64,000 nt of DNA from an uncultured Clostridia bacterium (GCA_948473085.1 CAOKWH010000005.1:1-64000); one strand, 5' to 3'. Counted from the stretch's first letter, positions 1-8,958 are shown. Made by a program: numbers and translations. The notes: a model not told the origin generated them from the letters alone.

Positions 1-24
1 TAAGTCGTTGTTCAATTTTCAAGG
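1..24 (-). promoter_or_regulatory. rRNA-operon leader-like sequence
   Basis: On the minus strand this stretch reads CCTTGAAAATTGAACAACGA. It resembles the pre-rRNA spacer/leader sequence found just before 16S or 23S genes in Firmicutes. It lies directly downstream of the two promoters at 61-200. The rRNA gene itself would lie beyond the left edge, so this is an inference from resemblance and context. Confidence 0.45.
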
Positions 25-60
25 TTCTTCCCACTCCCCGCTCCCGCAGGCAGCTTCAAT

Positions 61-89
61 ATCTTATCACACCTTCAAGCTCTTGTCAA
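61..89 (-). promoter_or_regulatory. Promoter P2, probably for an rRNA operon
   Basis: On the minus strand there is a perfect -35 TTGACA (84-89), a 17-bp spacer and a -10 TAAGAT (61-66). It is the downstream member of a tandem pair pointing out of the window. Tandem strong promoters followed by a spacer-like sequence are typical of rRNA operons. Confidence 0.6.
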
Positions 90-171
90 GCCCCTTTTTT
101 AACCTTTTTTCAGTCTCCAAAAAGCCTTAACTCCTGCCCCCTCTCCGGGGGCTCGCCCGACGGCTTTGTTA

Positions 172-200
172 TATTAACATACTTCCTCTATCTATGTCAA
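172..200 (-). promoter_or_regulatory. Promoter P1, probably for an rRNA operon
   Basis: On the minus strand: -35 TTGACA (195-200), 17-bp spacer, -10 TTAATA (172-177). It lies 111 bp upstream of the second promoter in the same direction. The rest of 201-579 is AT-rich and shows no gene; a short inverted repeat (TATCCT...AGGATA) near 361-390 is the only visible structure there. Confidence 0.55.
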
Positions 201-579
201 GGCTTTTTTCAAAATTTCTTCCGTTTTTCTTTCCTTTTTAATCTTAATAGAAGGGTAAAGAGCTTTTAAGGAGCTTTTTGACTTAATTTTATGCCCTTAA
301 AACATATATTTATAAGAACAAATTGTCAATACAATGTTATATTTGCCCATAGTAAAAAGCTATCCTTTTAGCTAAAGATAGGATACTACTATGAAAGGCA
401 GTTAAAAATTAGAGAAAATGAATCGGATTTGTTGTACACACTTGTTTCCATTAATAGTGAAATGCTATAGATAGAAGTCTTTTCGATTTTAAAAAGGGAA
501 AAGAAGCCTGTCAGGGGTAGATTTGCGCTTCATAACCCGCTGCAACGGAAGTTTTGCCAACGGTTAAACTTGCAGATAC

Positions 580-608
580 AAAAACGACAGACAAAAGCCT
601 GTCGTTCT
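580..608 (-). terminator. Intrinsic terminator after tRNA-Leu
   Basis: The stem ACGACAG (584-590) / CTGTCGT (599-605) is followed on the minus strand by a T-run (complement of the A-run at 580-584). It sits immediately downstream of the tRNA gene. Confidence 0.7.
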
Positions 609-611
609 TAT

Positions 612-698
612 TGGTGCCGCTGACGGGACTTGAACCCGTACGGTATTGCTACCTCGGGATTTTAAGTCCCGTGTGTCTGCCGATTTCACCACAGCGGC
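612..698 (-). tRNA. tRNA-Leu (UAA)
   Basis: On the minus strand the gene starts GCCGCTG and ends CAGCGGC plus an encoded CCA, giving a 7-bp acceptor stem. The anticodon arm GGGACTTAAAATCCC carries anticodon TAA. A long variable arm typical of class II tRNAs follows, then a T-arm with GGGTTCAAGTCCC. Length (87 nt including CCA) fits tRNA-Leu. A promoter at 717-745 and a terminator at 580-608 make it a stand-alone unit. Confidence 0.95.
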
Positions 699-716
699 GT
701 CTGTTCTTGCCCTATT

Positions 717-745
717 ATTTTACAGGAATGGCCGAGCAAAGTCAA
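717..745 (-). promoter_or_regulatory. Promoter of tRNA-Leu
   Basis: Minus strand -35 TTGACT (740-745), 17-bp spacer, -10 TAAAAT (717-722). It lies about 20 bp upstream of the tRNA 5' end. Confidence 0.6.
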
Positions 746-813
746 GAAAAGTATCGCCATTTCTTCCATTAGAAATTTGAAGCCCTTCTATCTGCCTATT
801 CACACAATCTTTC

Positions 814-872
814 TTGCAATCTGTCCGCTTAAATTCTATAATTAAAATCGGTGTGATGTTCCACAACCGATT
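814..872 (+). promoter_or_regulatory. Promoter and inverted repeat before the ChaN-like lipoprotein
   Basis: Plus strand -35 TTGCAA (814-819), 17-bp spacer, -10 TATAAT (837-842). Just downstream, around the expected transcription start, an inverted repeat AATCGG...CCGATT spans 846-872. The repeat could be an operator or a leader hairpin; its role is not known. Confidence 0.5.
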
Positions 873-901
873 ATATGAAACTGCAAGGAGTGATTCATAA
901 A

Positions 902-1975
902 ATGAAATCGTTACGCACAGCGGCCTTGTCCATCTCATTGGCCTTTCTAATGCTGCTTGGAGGCTGTTCTTCTACATCCCAGCCCTCTTCTTCCTCCGAT
1001 GAAGGCGCATTAACCGGCCAGATTTATCTCTATGGCGAGCTGCATGCCGAGCCTGCCATTCTAAACTACGAATTGGAGAGGTGGGAGGAATATTATAGCG
1101 ATGGCATGCGCCACCTGTTTATAGAAATGCCCTACTACACCGGCGAGTTTTTAAACCTGTGGATGCAGGCGGAGGATGATACCATTTTAGAGGAAATTTA
1201 CGAGGATTGGACCGGCTCCCTCTCCCACAACCCGGAAGTTAAGGAGTTTTACCAGAGCATTAAGCAAAACTGCCCGGAAACTGTCTTTCATGGCACCGAT
1301 GTTGGTCACCAATACTGGAGCACCGGCCAGCGCTATCTGGACTACCTGACGGCCGAGGGCCTGCAGGACAGCGAAAACTACCGCCTGGCGCAGGAGAATA
1401 TCGAACAGGCCCAGCAGTTCTATGGAGAATCGGACGATGTTTACCGGGAAAACAAGATGGCAGAAAACTTTATCCGGGAATTTGAGAGCCTGAACGGGCA
1501 AAGCGTCATGGGTATCTATGGCGGCGCCCATACCGACCTGGAGGCCCCCGACCTCACCGGCACTGTCCCCTGCATGGGCAACCAGCTCCAACAGAAATAT
1601 GGCGAGAATGTCTATTCCGAATCGCTTGTTGACCTGGCAAAGGTTACCGACCCGGAATATACAATAGACATTGCGATCGGCCCTCGGCAGTACACGGTCA
1701 GTTATTTTGGAGCCGAAAACCTTACCGGTGTAATTGATGGCTTTACCAACCGGGAGTTCTGGCGGGTGGAGGATGTTTATTCTGACTGGGAGCAGGCGCC
1801 CCGCACCGGCGACCAGCTGCCGTACGACAACTATCCCATGGTGGTTGAGGAGGGGGAGGCCTTTTGGATCCGCTATACCACTACCGACGGCTCCACCTTG
1901 GACCTCTACTATATTGCCGATGGCACTACCTTCAACGGCCGGCCGTCCACCACGGGTGTTCAGCCTGAACTTTAG
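902..1975 (+). CDS. Lipoprotein with a ChaN/EreA/TIKI-like domain
   Basis: A 357-residue protein with a lipoprotein signal peptide: Lys/Arg near the N-terminus, a hydrophobic segment and the lipobox LLGGC with Cys at residue 22. The mature part begins with a Ser-rich linker and then GELH (residues 45-48), and later has YGGAH near residue 208. Spaced GE-x-H and G-G-x-H motifs are a hallmark of the ChaN/erythromycin-esterase/TraB-PrgY (TIKI) superfamily, which contains haem-binding and metal-dependent hydrolytic members. It should be tethered to the outer face of the membrane. The start at 902 is chosen over an upstream ATG at 875 because AAGGAG (885-890) precedes it. The actual substrate is unknown. 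The next gene follows after about 20 bp and may be co-transcribed. Confidence 0.65.
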   Translation: MKSLRTAALSISLAFLMLLGGCSSTSQPSSSSDEGALTGQIYLYGELHAEPAILNYELERWEEYYSDGMRHLFIEMPYYTGEFLNLWMQAEDDTILEEIYEDWTGSLSHNPEVKEFYQSIKQNCPETVFHGTDVGHQYWSTGQRYLDYLTAEGLQDSENYRLAQENIEQAQQFYGESDDVYRENKMAENFIREFESLNGQSVMGIYGGAHTDLEAPDLTGTVPCMGNQLQQKYGENVYSESLVDLAKVTDPEYTIDIAIGPRQYTVSYFGAENLTGVIDGFTNREFWRVEDVYSDWEQAPRTGDQLPYDNYPMVVEEGEAFWIRYTTTDGSTLDLYYIADGTTFNGRPSTTGVQPEL

Positions 1976-1997
1976 GCTTTGAACAGAAAGGAAAGAT

Positions 1998-2363
1998 ATG
2001 GACAGCAAAGAGTTGATTCAGCTCTGGCAGGGCGCCTACCGGGCCAACCCCGGGGTTTATGAAAAAGCTGATAGCGGCATTCTGGTGAGCTTTGCCCTTA
2101 CGGAAGATACACCCTCCCTCTTTCCTCTCCTGCCTGAGAAACAATGGGCACTGCCAGGGAAAACCATCGGCCTGTGGATGATTACCATGGTCAGCCTGAC
2201 CAATCCCCTGGGCGGCATTATTGGGCAGATGGAGTATCACCAGGCCATCGGGCGGCTGGAACCGTTTATCCTGCTGAAAAGGGGGAACTGGGCGCTGATT
2301 CGGGGCATGACCCACCAGGAACTGGACAGCCTGTTTGCTGGCCTGCCCCGCAAAATTATTTAA
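1998..2363 (+). CDS. Hypothetical protein, 121 aa
   Basis: A small, probably cytoplasmic protein that I do not recognise. It has no signal peptide; a moderately hydrophobic stretch near residues 55-75 (IGLWMITMVSLTNPLGGII) is probably part of the fold rather than a membrane anchor. AAGGAAAG precedes the ATG at a good distance. It follows the ChaN-like lipoprotein gene by 22 bp and is closed by the terminator at 2378-2417, so the two probably form one transcript. Confidence 0.65.
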   Translation: MDSKELIQLWQGAYRANPGVYEKADSGILVSFALTEDTPSLFPLLPEKQWALPGKTIGLWMITMVSLTNPLGGIIGQMEYHQAIGRLEPFILLKRGNWALIRGMTHQELDSLFAGLPRKII

Positions 2364-2377
2364 TAACTGCAAAAACA

Positions 2378-2417
2378 AAGCCCGGGCAGGAATTTTCTTC
2401 TGTCCGGGCTTCTTTTT
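2378..2417 (+). terminator. Intrinsic terminator
   Basis: The stem AAGCCCGGGCAG (2378-2389) / CTGTCCGGGCTT (2400-2411) is followed by CTTTTTG on the plus strand. It closes the 902-2363 unit. Confidence 0.8.
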
Positions 2418-2505
2418 GCCTTCCCGGATTTCTACAAATTGGTTTTAAAGCTATTTATAGCGCCCCCTCTTTTGCTGCCCTCCCTGTTGTGGGCAAAGGA
2501 TATAC

Positions 2506-2544
2506 AAAAAAGGCTATGGGAAAAACCCATAGCCTTTTTATTTT
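2506..2544. terminator. Bidirectional terminator downstream of PFOR
   Basis: The stem AAAAAGGCTATGGG (2507-2520) / CCCATAGCCTTTTT (2526-2539) has an A-run before and a T-run after it. It can therefore stop transcripts from both sides and lies about 30 bp past the PFOR stop codon. Confidence 0.8.
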
Positions 2545-2575
2545 ACTGTTTACAAAACAGCCGTTCCAAACCGGA

Positions 2576-5500
2576 TTATTCGTACAGCTTGGACATCTTC
2601 AGCAGGTGCTCGTAGCGGTCAGCCGAAGCGGCGGCAGCCTTATCAAACAGGCCGTCTGCACGGTCGGGGAAGGATCTCTTCAGCGAGCTGTAGCGAACCT
2701 CACCCTCGATGAACTCCTTGTAATCAGCTGTAGGAGCCTTGGAATCCAGCTGGAAGGGATTCTCGCCAGCCAGCTTCTTTCTGGGATCGAAGCGGAACAT
2801 ATGCCAGTAGCCAGCAGCAACAGCAGCCTTAATGGTATCCTGAGCCTTGCTCATACCACCCTTGATGCCCTGGTTGATACAGGGAGCATAGGCAATGATG
2901 ATGGAAGGACCATTGTAGCTCTCAGCCTCAGCAAAGGCCTTGATGCACTGGTTGTAGTCAGCGCCCATAGCTACCTGGGCAACATATACATAACCATAGG
3001 TCATGGCAATGCCGGCCAGATCCTTGTTCTTAATTTCCTTACCAGCAGCTGCAAACTGAGCAACAGCGCCGATAGGTGTAGCCTTGGAAGCCTGACCGCC
3101 GGTGTTGGAGTAAACCTCGGTGTCGAATACCAGGATGTTTACATCCTCGCCAGAAGCGATAACATGGTCCAGACCGCCGAAGCCGATGTCATAAGCCCAG
3201 CCGTCGCCGCCGAAGATCCAAACGGACTTCTTAGCCAGGAATTCCTTATCCTTCAGGATAGCCTGGCAGTAAGGACAGTCGGGGTGCTTCTCCAGCTCAG
3301 CAACCAGAGCCTTGGTAGCAGCCTTGTTGGCAGGACCATCGTTTACTGTGGACAGGTAGTTCTCCAGGAGACCCTTGAACGCAGCGTCCTCCACCTTGGT
3401 GGACAGCTCCAGAACCTTGGCAATCAGGTGATTTCTCAGAGTGGACTGAGCCAGGTACATGCCGTAGCCGTACTCAGCATTATCCTCAAACAGGGAATTT
3501 GCCCACGAAGGACCGTGGCCTTCCTTGTTTACAGTGTAGGGGGTAGAAGGTGCAGAGCCGCCCCAGATGGAAGAACAACCCGTGGCATTGGCAATGTACA
3601 TTCTATCGCCGAACAGCTGGGTTACCAGCTTGGCGTAAGGAGTTTCGCCGCAGCCAGCGCAAGCGCCGGAGAATTCGAGCAGGGGCTGCTTGAACTGCGA
3701 GCCCTTAACGGTGGTCTCTTTGAACTTCTCGGCAACCTCGGGCTTCATCTCCAAAGACTGGCCATAAGCAAAGTTGTCCTGCTCATGCAACTGGGAATCC
3801 AGGTTCTGCATAACCAGAGCCTTCTCGCCCTTCTTGCCGGGACATACATTGGCGCAGGAACCGCAGCCTGTGCAGTCCAGAGCGGAAATGGTCATGGCAA
3901 ACTTGTAGCCGGGCATACCGGTCATGTCCACCATCTTCATGCCCTTGGGAGCCTTGGCGGCCTCATCGGCAGAGAGAACAACAGGACGGATTACAGCGTG
4001 GGGACATACATAGGAGCAGAAGTTACACTGGATACAGTTGTTGGGGTTCCACTCCGGAACATCTACGGCAATGCCACGCTTCTCGTAAGCAGCAGAGCCC
4101 TGGGGGAAGGTACCGTCGGCATCCTTAACAAAGGTGGATACCGGCAGAGCATCGCCGCGCTGAGCGTTTACAGGAGTCTGGATGTTGTTTACAAAGTCCA
4201 CCAGATCCTTTCTGTCGCCGGTAGCTACAGGGTAAACAAAGTCGCCCTCAGCATCGGCCCAGGAAGCGGGAACCTTAACCTCAACCAAAGCATCTGCACC
4301 AGCATCAATAGCAGCATGGTTCATGGCTACAACCTTCTCGCCCTTGCGGCCGTAGGAAGCAGTAGCGGCATCCTTCATGTACTGGATGGCATCGGCAGCG
4401 GGGATAATGTTGGCCAGCTTGAAGAAAGCGGACTGCAGCACAGTGTTAATTCTGGTGCCCAGGCCAATTTCCTTACCAATCTTAACGCCGTCGATGGTGT
4501 AGAACTTGATGTTGTTCTTAGCAATGTATCTCTTTACGCTGCCGGGCAGTCTCTTGTCCAGCTCGTCCAGGTCCCAACCGCAGTTCAGCAGGAAGGTACC
4601 GCCGGGCTTGAGCGCAGAGGTCATGTCATACTTATCCACATAGGAGGGATTGTGGCAGGCTACAAAGTCAGCCTTGCCTACCAGGTAGGTGCTCTTGATA
4701 GGCTTCTTACCAAATCTCAGGTGAGAGGTGGTTACACCGCCGGACTTCTTAGAGTCGTAGCTGAAGTAAGCCTGTGCATACATGTCGGTGTGGTCACCAA
4801 TAATTTTGATGGAGTTCTTGTTGGCGCCTACAGTACCATCGGAACCCAGGCCCCAGAAGATACAGCTTGTGGTGCCCTCGGGAGCGGTGTCGGGGTTCTC
4901 GGTGATGTCCAGGGACAGGTGAGTTACATCGTCGTTAATACCGATGGTGAATCTCTCCTTGGGCTGAGCGGACTGCGCATTGTTGAATACCGAGATAATC
5001 TGGGCAGGAGTGGTATCCTTGGAACCCAGGCCATAACGGCCGCCGTATACGGGGGTATGGGCGAACTTGCTGTCACGCAGCGCCATAACAACATCCAGGA
5101 ACAGGGGCTCGCCGATGGAGCCGGGCTCCTTGGTTCTGTCCAGAACCGAGATGGTCTTAACAGTCTCAGGCAGGGCGGCAATCAGATGCTTGGCCGAGAA
5201 GGGACGGTACAGGCGAACCTTAACCAGGCCAACCTTTCTGCCCTGGGCCAGCATATAGTCGATGGTCTCCTCGATGGTGTCGTTTACCGAACCCATGGCA
5301 ATAACCACATCGGTGGCATCGGGAGCGCCATAGTAGTTGAACAGGCCGTAGTCGGTGCCAATCTTGGCATTTACCTTGCCCATGTACTTCTCTACCAGGT
5401 CGGGAACAGCGTCGTAGTAGCTGTTGCTGGCCTCACGGGCCTGGAAGAAGATGTCGGGGTTCTGGGCAGTACCGCGCAGCACGGGGTGCTCGGGGTTCAG

Positions 5501-6121
5501 GGCATGCTTTCTAAAGGCATCCACTGCATCCAGGTCGGCCATTTCCTTCAGGTCATCGTAGTCCCAAATTTCGATCTTCTGAATCTCGTGGGAGGTTCTG
5601 AAGCCATCGAAGAAGTGCAGGAAGGGGACTCTTGCCTCCAGTGTGGAGAGGTGTGCAACGGCACCCAGGTCCATAACCTCCTGTACCGAGCTGGAGCAGA
5701 GCATGGCATAACCAGTCTGACGGCAGGCGTACACATCGGAGTGATCGCCAAAAATGCTCAGGGCATGGGAAGCGATGGCACGAGCGGATACATGGATAAC
5801 GCTGGGCAGCAGCTCGCCGGCGATTTTGTACATATTCGGAATCATCAGGAGCAGACCCTGGGAAGCGGTGTAGGTGGTGGTCAGCGCACCGGCTGCAAGC
5901 GAGCCGTGAACCGCACCGGCTGCACCGGCCTCGGACTGCATCTCGACAATCTTCACTGTCTGGCCGAAGATGTTCTTCTGGCCTGCGGCAGCCCACTTAT
6001 CACTTACTTCTGCCATTACGGAAGAAGGGGTGATAGGGTAGATGGCAGCAACATCTGTGAACGCATAGGAAACATGCGCCGCAGCGTTGTTACCATCCAT
6101 GGTTTTCATTTTTCTTGCCAT
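2576..6121 (-). CDS. nifJ: Pyruvate:ferredoxin (flavodoxin) oxidoreductase
   Basis: Single-chain PFOR of 1181 residues, the normal length of the homodimeric clostridial enzyme. It oxidises pyruvate with CoA to acetyl-CoA and CO2 and passes electrons to ferredoxin in the cytoplasm. Domain I starts with YPITPSS (residues 28-34). An inserted ferredoxin domain carries two [4Fe-4S] motifs, CIQCNFCSYVCP near 695 and CTGCGSCANVCP near 750. A C-terminal TPP domain has CAGCGETPYAKL near 820 and GDGWAYDIGFGG near 973. GGGAGG precedes the ATG. It stands alone between a promoter at 6191-6219 and a terminator at 2506-2544. Its reduced ferredoxin is the expected substrate of the hydrogenase encoded at 15.4-20.6 kb. 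Confidence 0.97.
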   Translation of the reverse strand: MARKMKTMDGNNAAAHVSYAFTDVAAIYPITPSSVMAEVSDKWAAAGQKNIFGQTVKIVEMQSEAGAAGAVHGSLAAGALTTTYTASQGLLLMIPNMYKIAGELLPSVIHVSARAIASHALSIFGDHSDVYACRQTGYAMLCSSSVQEVMDLGAVAHLSTLEARVPFLHFFDGFRTSHEIQKIEIWDYDDLKEMADLDAVDAFRKHALNPEHPVLRGTAQNPDIFFQAREASNSYYDAVPDLVEKYMGKVNAKIGTDYGLFNYYGAPDATDVVIAMGSVNDTIEETIDYMLAQGRKVGLVKVRLYRPFSAKHLIAALPETVKTISVLDRTKEPGSIGEPLFLDVVMALRDSKFAHTPVYGGRYGLGSKDTTPAQIISVFNNAQSAQPKERFTIGINDDVTHLSLDITENPDTAPEGTTSCIFWGLGSDGTVGANKNSIKIIGDHTDMYAQAYFSYDSKKSGGVTTSHLRFGKKPIKSTYLVGKADFVACHNPSYVDKYDMTSALKPGGTFLLNCGWDLDELDKRLPGSVKRYIAKNNIKFYTIDGVKIGKEIGLGTRINTVLQSAFFKLANIIPAADAIQYMKDAATASYGRKGEKVVAMNHAAIDAGADALVEVKVPASWADAEGDFVYPVATGDRKDLVDFVNNIQTPVNAQRGDALPVSTFVKDADGTFPQGSAAYEKRGIAVDVPEWNPNNCIQCNFCSYVCPHAVIRPVVLSADEAAKAPKGMKMVDMTGMPGYKFAMTISALDCTGCGSCANVCPGKKGEKALVMQNLDSQLHEQDNFAYGQSLEMKPEVAEKFKETTVKGSQFKQPLLEFSGACAGCGETPYAKLVTQLFGDRMYIANATGCSSIWGGSAPSTPYTVNKEGHGPSWANSLFEDNAEYGYGMYLAQSTLRNHLIAKVLELSTKVEDAAFKGLLENYLSTVNDGPANKAATKALVAELEKHPDCPYCQAILKDKEFLAKKSVWIFGGDGWAYDIGFGGLDHVIASGEDVNILVFDTEVYSNTGGQASKATPIGAVAQFAAAGKEIKNKDLAGIAMTYGYVYVAQVAMGADYNQCIKAFAEAESYNGPSIIIAYAPCINQGIKGGMSKAQDTIKAAVAAGYWHMFRFDPRKKLAGENPFQLDSKAPTADYKEFIEGEVRYSSLKRSFPDRADGLFDKAAAASADRYEHLLKMSKLYE

Positions 6122-6190
6122 GTTATGATATCCTCCCTTTGGATTGTATGTTGGTTGAGCGGATAAATCCGCACAGTTTTACCCATTCAA

Positions 6191-6219
6191 ATTTTATCAC
6201 CTTTGCCCGGTTCTGTAAA
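6191..6219 (-). promoter_or_regulatory. Promoter of PFOR
   Basis: Minus strand -35 TTTACA (6214-6219), 17-bp spacer, -10 TAAAAT (6191-6196), about 70 bp before the start codon. The rest of 6220-6381 is noncoding, with nothing else recognised. Confidence 0.5.
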
Positions 6220-6381
6220 GTCAAGAATGTGTAAAATCTAAGCCGCGCCTGGCATTTGCCCTGTTTTGAACAACAAACCCCGCCTTTTCCCCCGGTAATT
6301 GTGAAAAAGCACAAAAGGCCCCAGCTCCTTTTTCCCGCTTATCATAAAAGCGACAAAAATAGTCCACTTTCCATCCGGCGC

Positions 6382-6413
6382 AAAAAAGCAGGCCCCGGTT
6401 TGATAGGGCCTGC
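6382..6413 (-). terminator. Intrinsic terminator of the CNNM/CorC gene
   Basis: Minus strand hairpin GCAGGCCC...GGGCCTGC (6388-6395 and 6406-6413) followed by a six-T run (complement of 6382-6387). Confidence 0.8.
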
Positions 6414-6431
6414 CAAAACAGCAGCTTTTTC

Positions 6432-7781
6432 CTACTTCCCTTCCGGGGCAAGCTCCTCCGGCTTGGGCAAAATTTCTGCCTTCAGCCGGGCAATCCGGCG
6501 GTCGTCCACCTCCAGCACAGTAAAGCGAACATGCCCAATCTGCACGGTGGGGTGCTCGTCCCCCTGGGGCAGATCCCCCAGCATATCCACCACTACGCCG
6601 CCCAGCGTGTCATACTCGGTATCCTCCGGCACCCGGATATCCAGTAGATCCTCCACCTCATCCACCGAAATCCAGCCGTCCAGCAGGTATTCGGTATCGC
6701 TCAGCTTCTGGTACTCCACCTTCTCGTTGTCGTACTCGTCCTGGATGTTGCCCACAATGGTTTCCAGCAAATCCTCCATAGTAACCATACCATAGGTGCC
6801 GCCATACTCATCAATTACAATGGCCATGTGCAGCTGCTTCTGCTGGAATTCCTTAAACAGTTCGGTGCAACGCACCGTTTCCGGCACATAAAATGGCTCG
6901 TGCAGCAGGGATTTCAGGTGGAAGCGGTCGCTGTTGCGGGAATCGTTGACAAACAACAGCAGATCCTTGGCGTAGAGCACGCCGGTGACATTGTCAATAT
7001 CCCCGCTATACACCGGTATCCGGGAATATCCGCTCTCCCGGGCCACCTTGACCGCCTCATCCAGGGCGGCGGTGTCCCGCAGGGCTATCATCTCCATGCG
7101 ATGGGTCATCACCTCGGTGACCACCTTATCGTCAAATTCAAAGATGTTGTTAATCATGTCCTTTTCGCTCTGCTCAATGGCGCCCTTTTCCTCCCCCACT
7201 GTCACCATCATGCGGATCTCCTCCTCGGTAACGGTGTCCGGCTCCTGGTTGGGGTTCTGCCCCAGCAGGCGCAGCCCCAGGTTGCACAGGGCCATAATCA
7301 CCCACACCATCGGCCGCAGAAAAATAAAAAAGAAGGACATCAGCGGCGCCAGGGCATAGGCTGTCCGCTCGGGGAAATAGCTGCCAAGGCGCCCAGGCAG
7401 CAGCTCCCCCAGGGCTATCATCACCATGCCCACCAGCAAGGTGATGATGAACAAAAACACCGGGTAGGCGGTGATGGGAATATCCATACCCAAATAGAAC
7501 TGCTTTAAAAACAGGCTGGTCAGGGAGGGGGAAAGCACAGTCAGCGCCAGCATCTCACACAGGGTGGAGCCGGCCTGCACAGTGGACATGAACAGCCGGG
7601 GGGACCTGAGAATACCCATCACCCGGCGGGCGCGCCTATCCCCCTCGGCGGCCATGCGCTGCATCTGGCTGTCATTGACGCCGGTAAAGGCGCTCTCCGC
7701 CGCAGCAAAGCAGCCGGTTAAAAGCAAAAGCACCACCGCCATTATAATGGGGGTAAGAATCGTACTACTGTCGGGGTCCAT
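6432..7781 (-). CDS. Hemolysin-family CNNM/CorC membrane protein (DUF21, CBS pair, CorC-HlyC)
   Basis: A 449-residue integral membrane protein. The N-terminal part (about 10-190) is a DUF21/CNNM domain with several hydrophobic segments. A CBS-domain pair (about 210-335, including MTHRMEMIALRD and EYGGTYGMVTMEDLLE) follows, then a C-terminal CorC_HlyC domain (about 350-440, with DGWISVDEVEDLL and TLGGVVVDMLG). The family is linked to Mg2+ or other cation export and homeostasis, with CBS domains sensing nucleotides. Two codons upstream of the ATG at 7781 there is an in-frame TTG. The ATG is preferred because GGAG lies 9 nt before it. It is a single-gene unit with its own promoter (7848-7876) and terminator. 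Confidence 0.92.
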   Translation of the reverse strand: MDPDSSTILTPIIMAVVLLLLTGCFAAAESAFTGVNDSQMQRMAAEGDRRARRVMGILRSPRLFMSTVQAGSTLCEMLALTVLSPSLTSLFLKQFYLGMDIPITAYPVFLFIITLLVGMVMIALGELLPGRLGSYFPERTAYALAPLMSFFFIFLRPMVWVIMALCNLGLRLLGQNPNQEPDTVTEEEIRMMVTVGEEKGAIEQSEKDMINNIFEFDDKVVTEVMTHRMEMIALRDTAALDEAVKVARESGYSRIPVYSGDIDNVTGVLYAKDLLLFVNDSRNSDRFHLKSLLHEPFYVPETVRCTELFKEFQQKQLHMAIVIDEYGGTYGMVTMEDLLETIVGNIQDEYDNEKVEYQKLSDTEYLLDGWISVDEVEDLLDIRVPEDTEYDTLGGVVVDMLGDLPQGDEHPTVQIGHVRFTVLEVDDRRIARLKAEILPKPEELAPEGK

Positions 7782-7847
7782 AAACAACTACTCCATTTCT
7801 TTTTATAAATTTCCGCCGTATTCTGCAAGCGGAATAAAGTTAAATAT

Positions 7848-7876
7848 ACTATAATATTTCTACCGCCTTCTGTCAA
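7848..7876 (-). promoter_or_regulatory. Promoter of the CNNM/CorC gene
   Basis: Minus strand -35 TTGACA (7871-7876), 17-bp spacer, -10 TATAGT (7848-7853). Upstream, 7877-8211 is noncoding. It contains an inverted repeat GTTTGAA (8029-8035) / TTCAAAC (8041-8047) and an AT-rich stretch near 8101-8125 that may hold the promoter of the next rightward gene. Confidence 0.6.
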
Positions 7877-8211
7877 TCGGCGGCCCGGCGGCCTTAGCTG
7901 TCCTTTGGTGGAGAAATCCGGCCTTTCTGCCCGCATTTTGGCAGCACAAGGCGGCTGAACCACTCTGCAAATTGCCGCTGTCCCAGCCTGACCCGGCTAT
8001 GAAAGGGGGCTGGGAAGGTTCTCCATTTGTTTGAACAATTTTCAAACACACTGGCACCATTCTATGAAAAATACGCAAAGCGCTTTCCCCTTTCTTCCCT
8101 TTATGATATGATAATAATATAATACAGTACAGTACACCCCGCCAGAGGGACAGGGCCGACGACAAGGCCAGCGCCTGGCGGGCTGATGCCAACATATTCG
8201 AGGTACCTGCA

Positions 8212-8958
8212 ATGAAACATTTGTATGTAATGCTCTCCCACACCAACACCGGCTTTGGCCGGCTGATCCGCCGGGTTTCCCGCTGCCACTACAACCACGC
8301 CGCCATCGCCTTTGACGAGGACCTGGCGCAGCTCTATTCCTTTGCCCGTAAGCTGCATGATATTCCGCTCAGCGCCGGGCTCACCCGGGAAACCCCCGCC
8401 ATGTATGCCATGGGGCAGCAGCAGGTGGATGTTATCATCTACCGGGTGCCGGTGTCCGACCAGGACTACACCGTGGCCCGGCGCACAGTGCAGATGATGT
8501 GCCGGGACGGCGACTATATTTACAATGTGCTCTCCGCCATCACCTTCCCGGTGCTGCACGGCCTTTCGGTCTACAAGGCCTGCACCTGCTCCGAATTTAC
8601 AGCCGGCATTCTCCGGGCTGCGGGGCTGCCGCTGGATAAGCCGGACTGCGCCTGGCACCCGGAGGATTTTATCCCCCTGCTGGAGCAGTACGAAATTTAC
8701 CGGGGCAACCTGCTCACCTACCGCTGTTTTGACTACCGGGCTGTCGACCCGGAATTTTTCCGGCAGCACAGCCTCTATCAGGTGCTTTCCACCAGCGCCG
8801 TCACCCTCTGCCGGGTGCTGAACCGGGAACTGCTGGAACACCCCTATGGCCCGCCCAGTGTCATCCTGCCCAAGGCGGAGGAAAAGGCCGATGTTATACC
8901 CCTGTGGAAGCGCCCGGTTATCGCCTTATTCAACTACTTTACCCCCAAGGCGATGTAA
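8212..8958 (+). CDS. Permuted papain-fold (YiiX/NlpC-P60-like) protein
   Basis: A 248-residue cytoplasmic protein without a signal peptide. HYNHAAIAFD (His26 and His29) near the N-terminus and KACTCSEF (Cys124, Cys126) in the middle are arranged as in circularly permuted papain-fold proteins of the YiiX/LRAT/NlpC-P60 type, where His precedes the catalytic Cys. Such proteins act as thiol hydrolases or acyltransferases on lipids or peptides, but the substrate here is unknown. GAGGT lies 8 nt before the ATG. The YcxB-like gene follows after 30 bp with its own strong ribosome site, so the two form a probable operon ending at the 9569-9612 terminator. Confidence 0.7.
   Translation: MKHLYVMLSHTNTGFGRLIRRVSRCHYNHAAIAFDEDLAQLYSFARKLHDIPLSAGLTRETPAMYAMGQQQVDVIIYRVPVSDQDYTVARRTVQMMCRDGDYIYNVLSAITFPVLHGLSVYKACTCSEFTAGILRAAGLPLDKPDCAWHPEDFIPLLEQYEIYRGNLLTYRCFDYRAVDPEFFRQHSLYQVLSTSAVTLCRVLNRELLEHPYGPPSVILPKAEEKADVIPLWKRPVIALFNYFTPKAM

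Noticed and set aside
2144..6166. Very long open frame on the plus strand opposite PFOR
   Set aside because: It mirrors the PFOR gene, whose motifs (YPITPSS, ferredoxin and TPP sites) are all on the minus strand. The plus-strand translation has no domain and is a codon-bias shadow.
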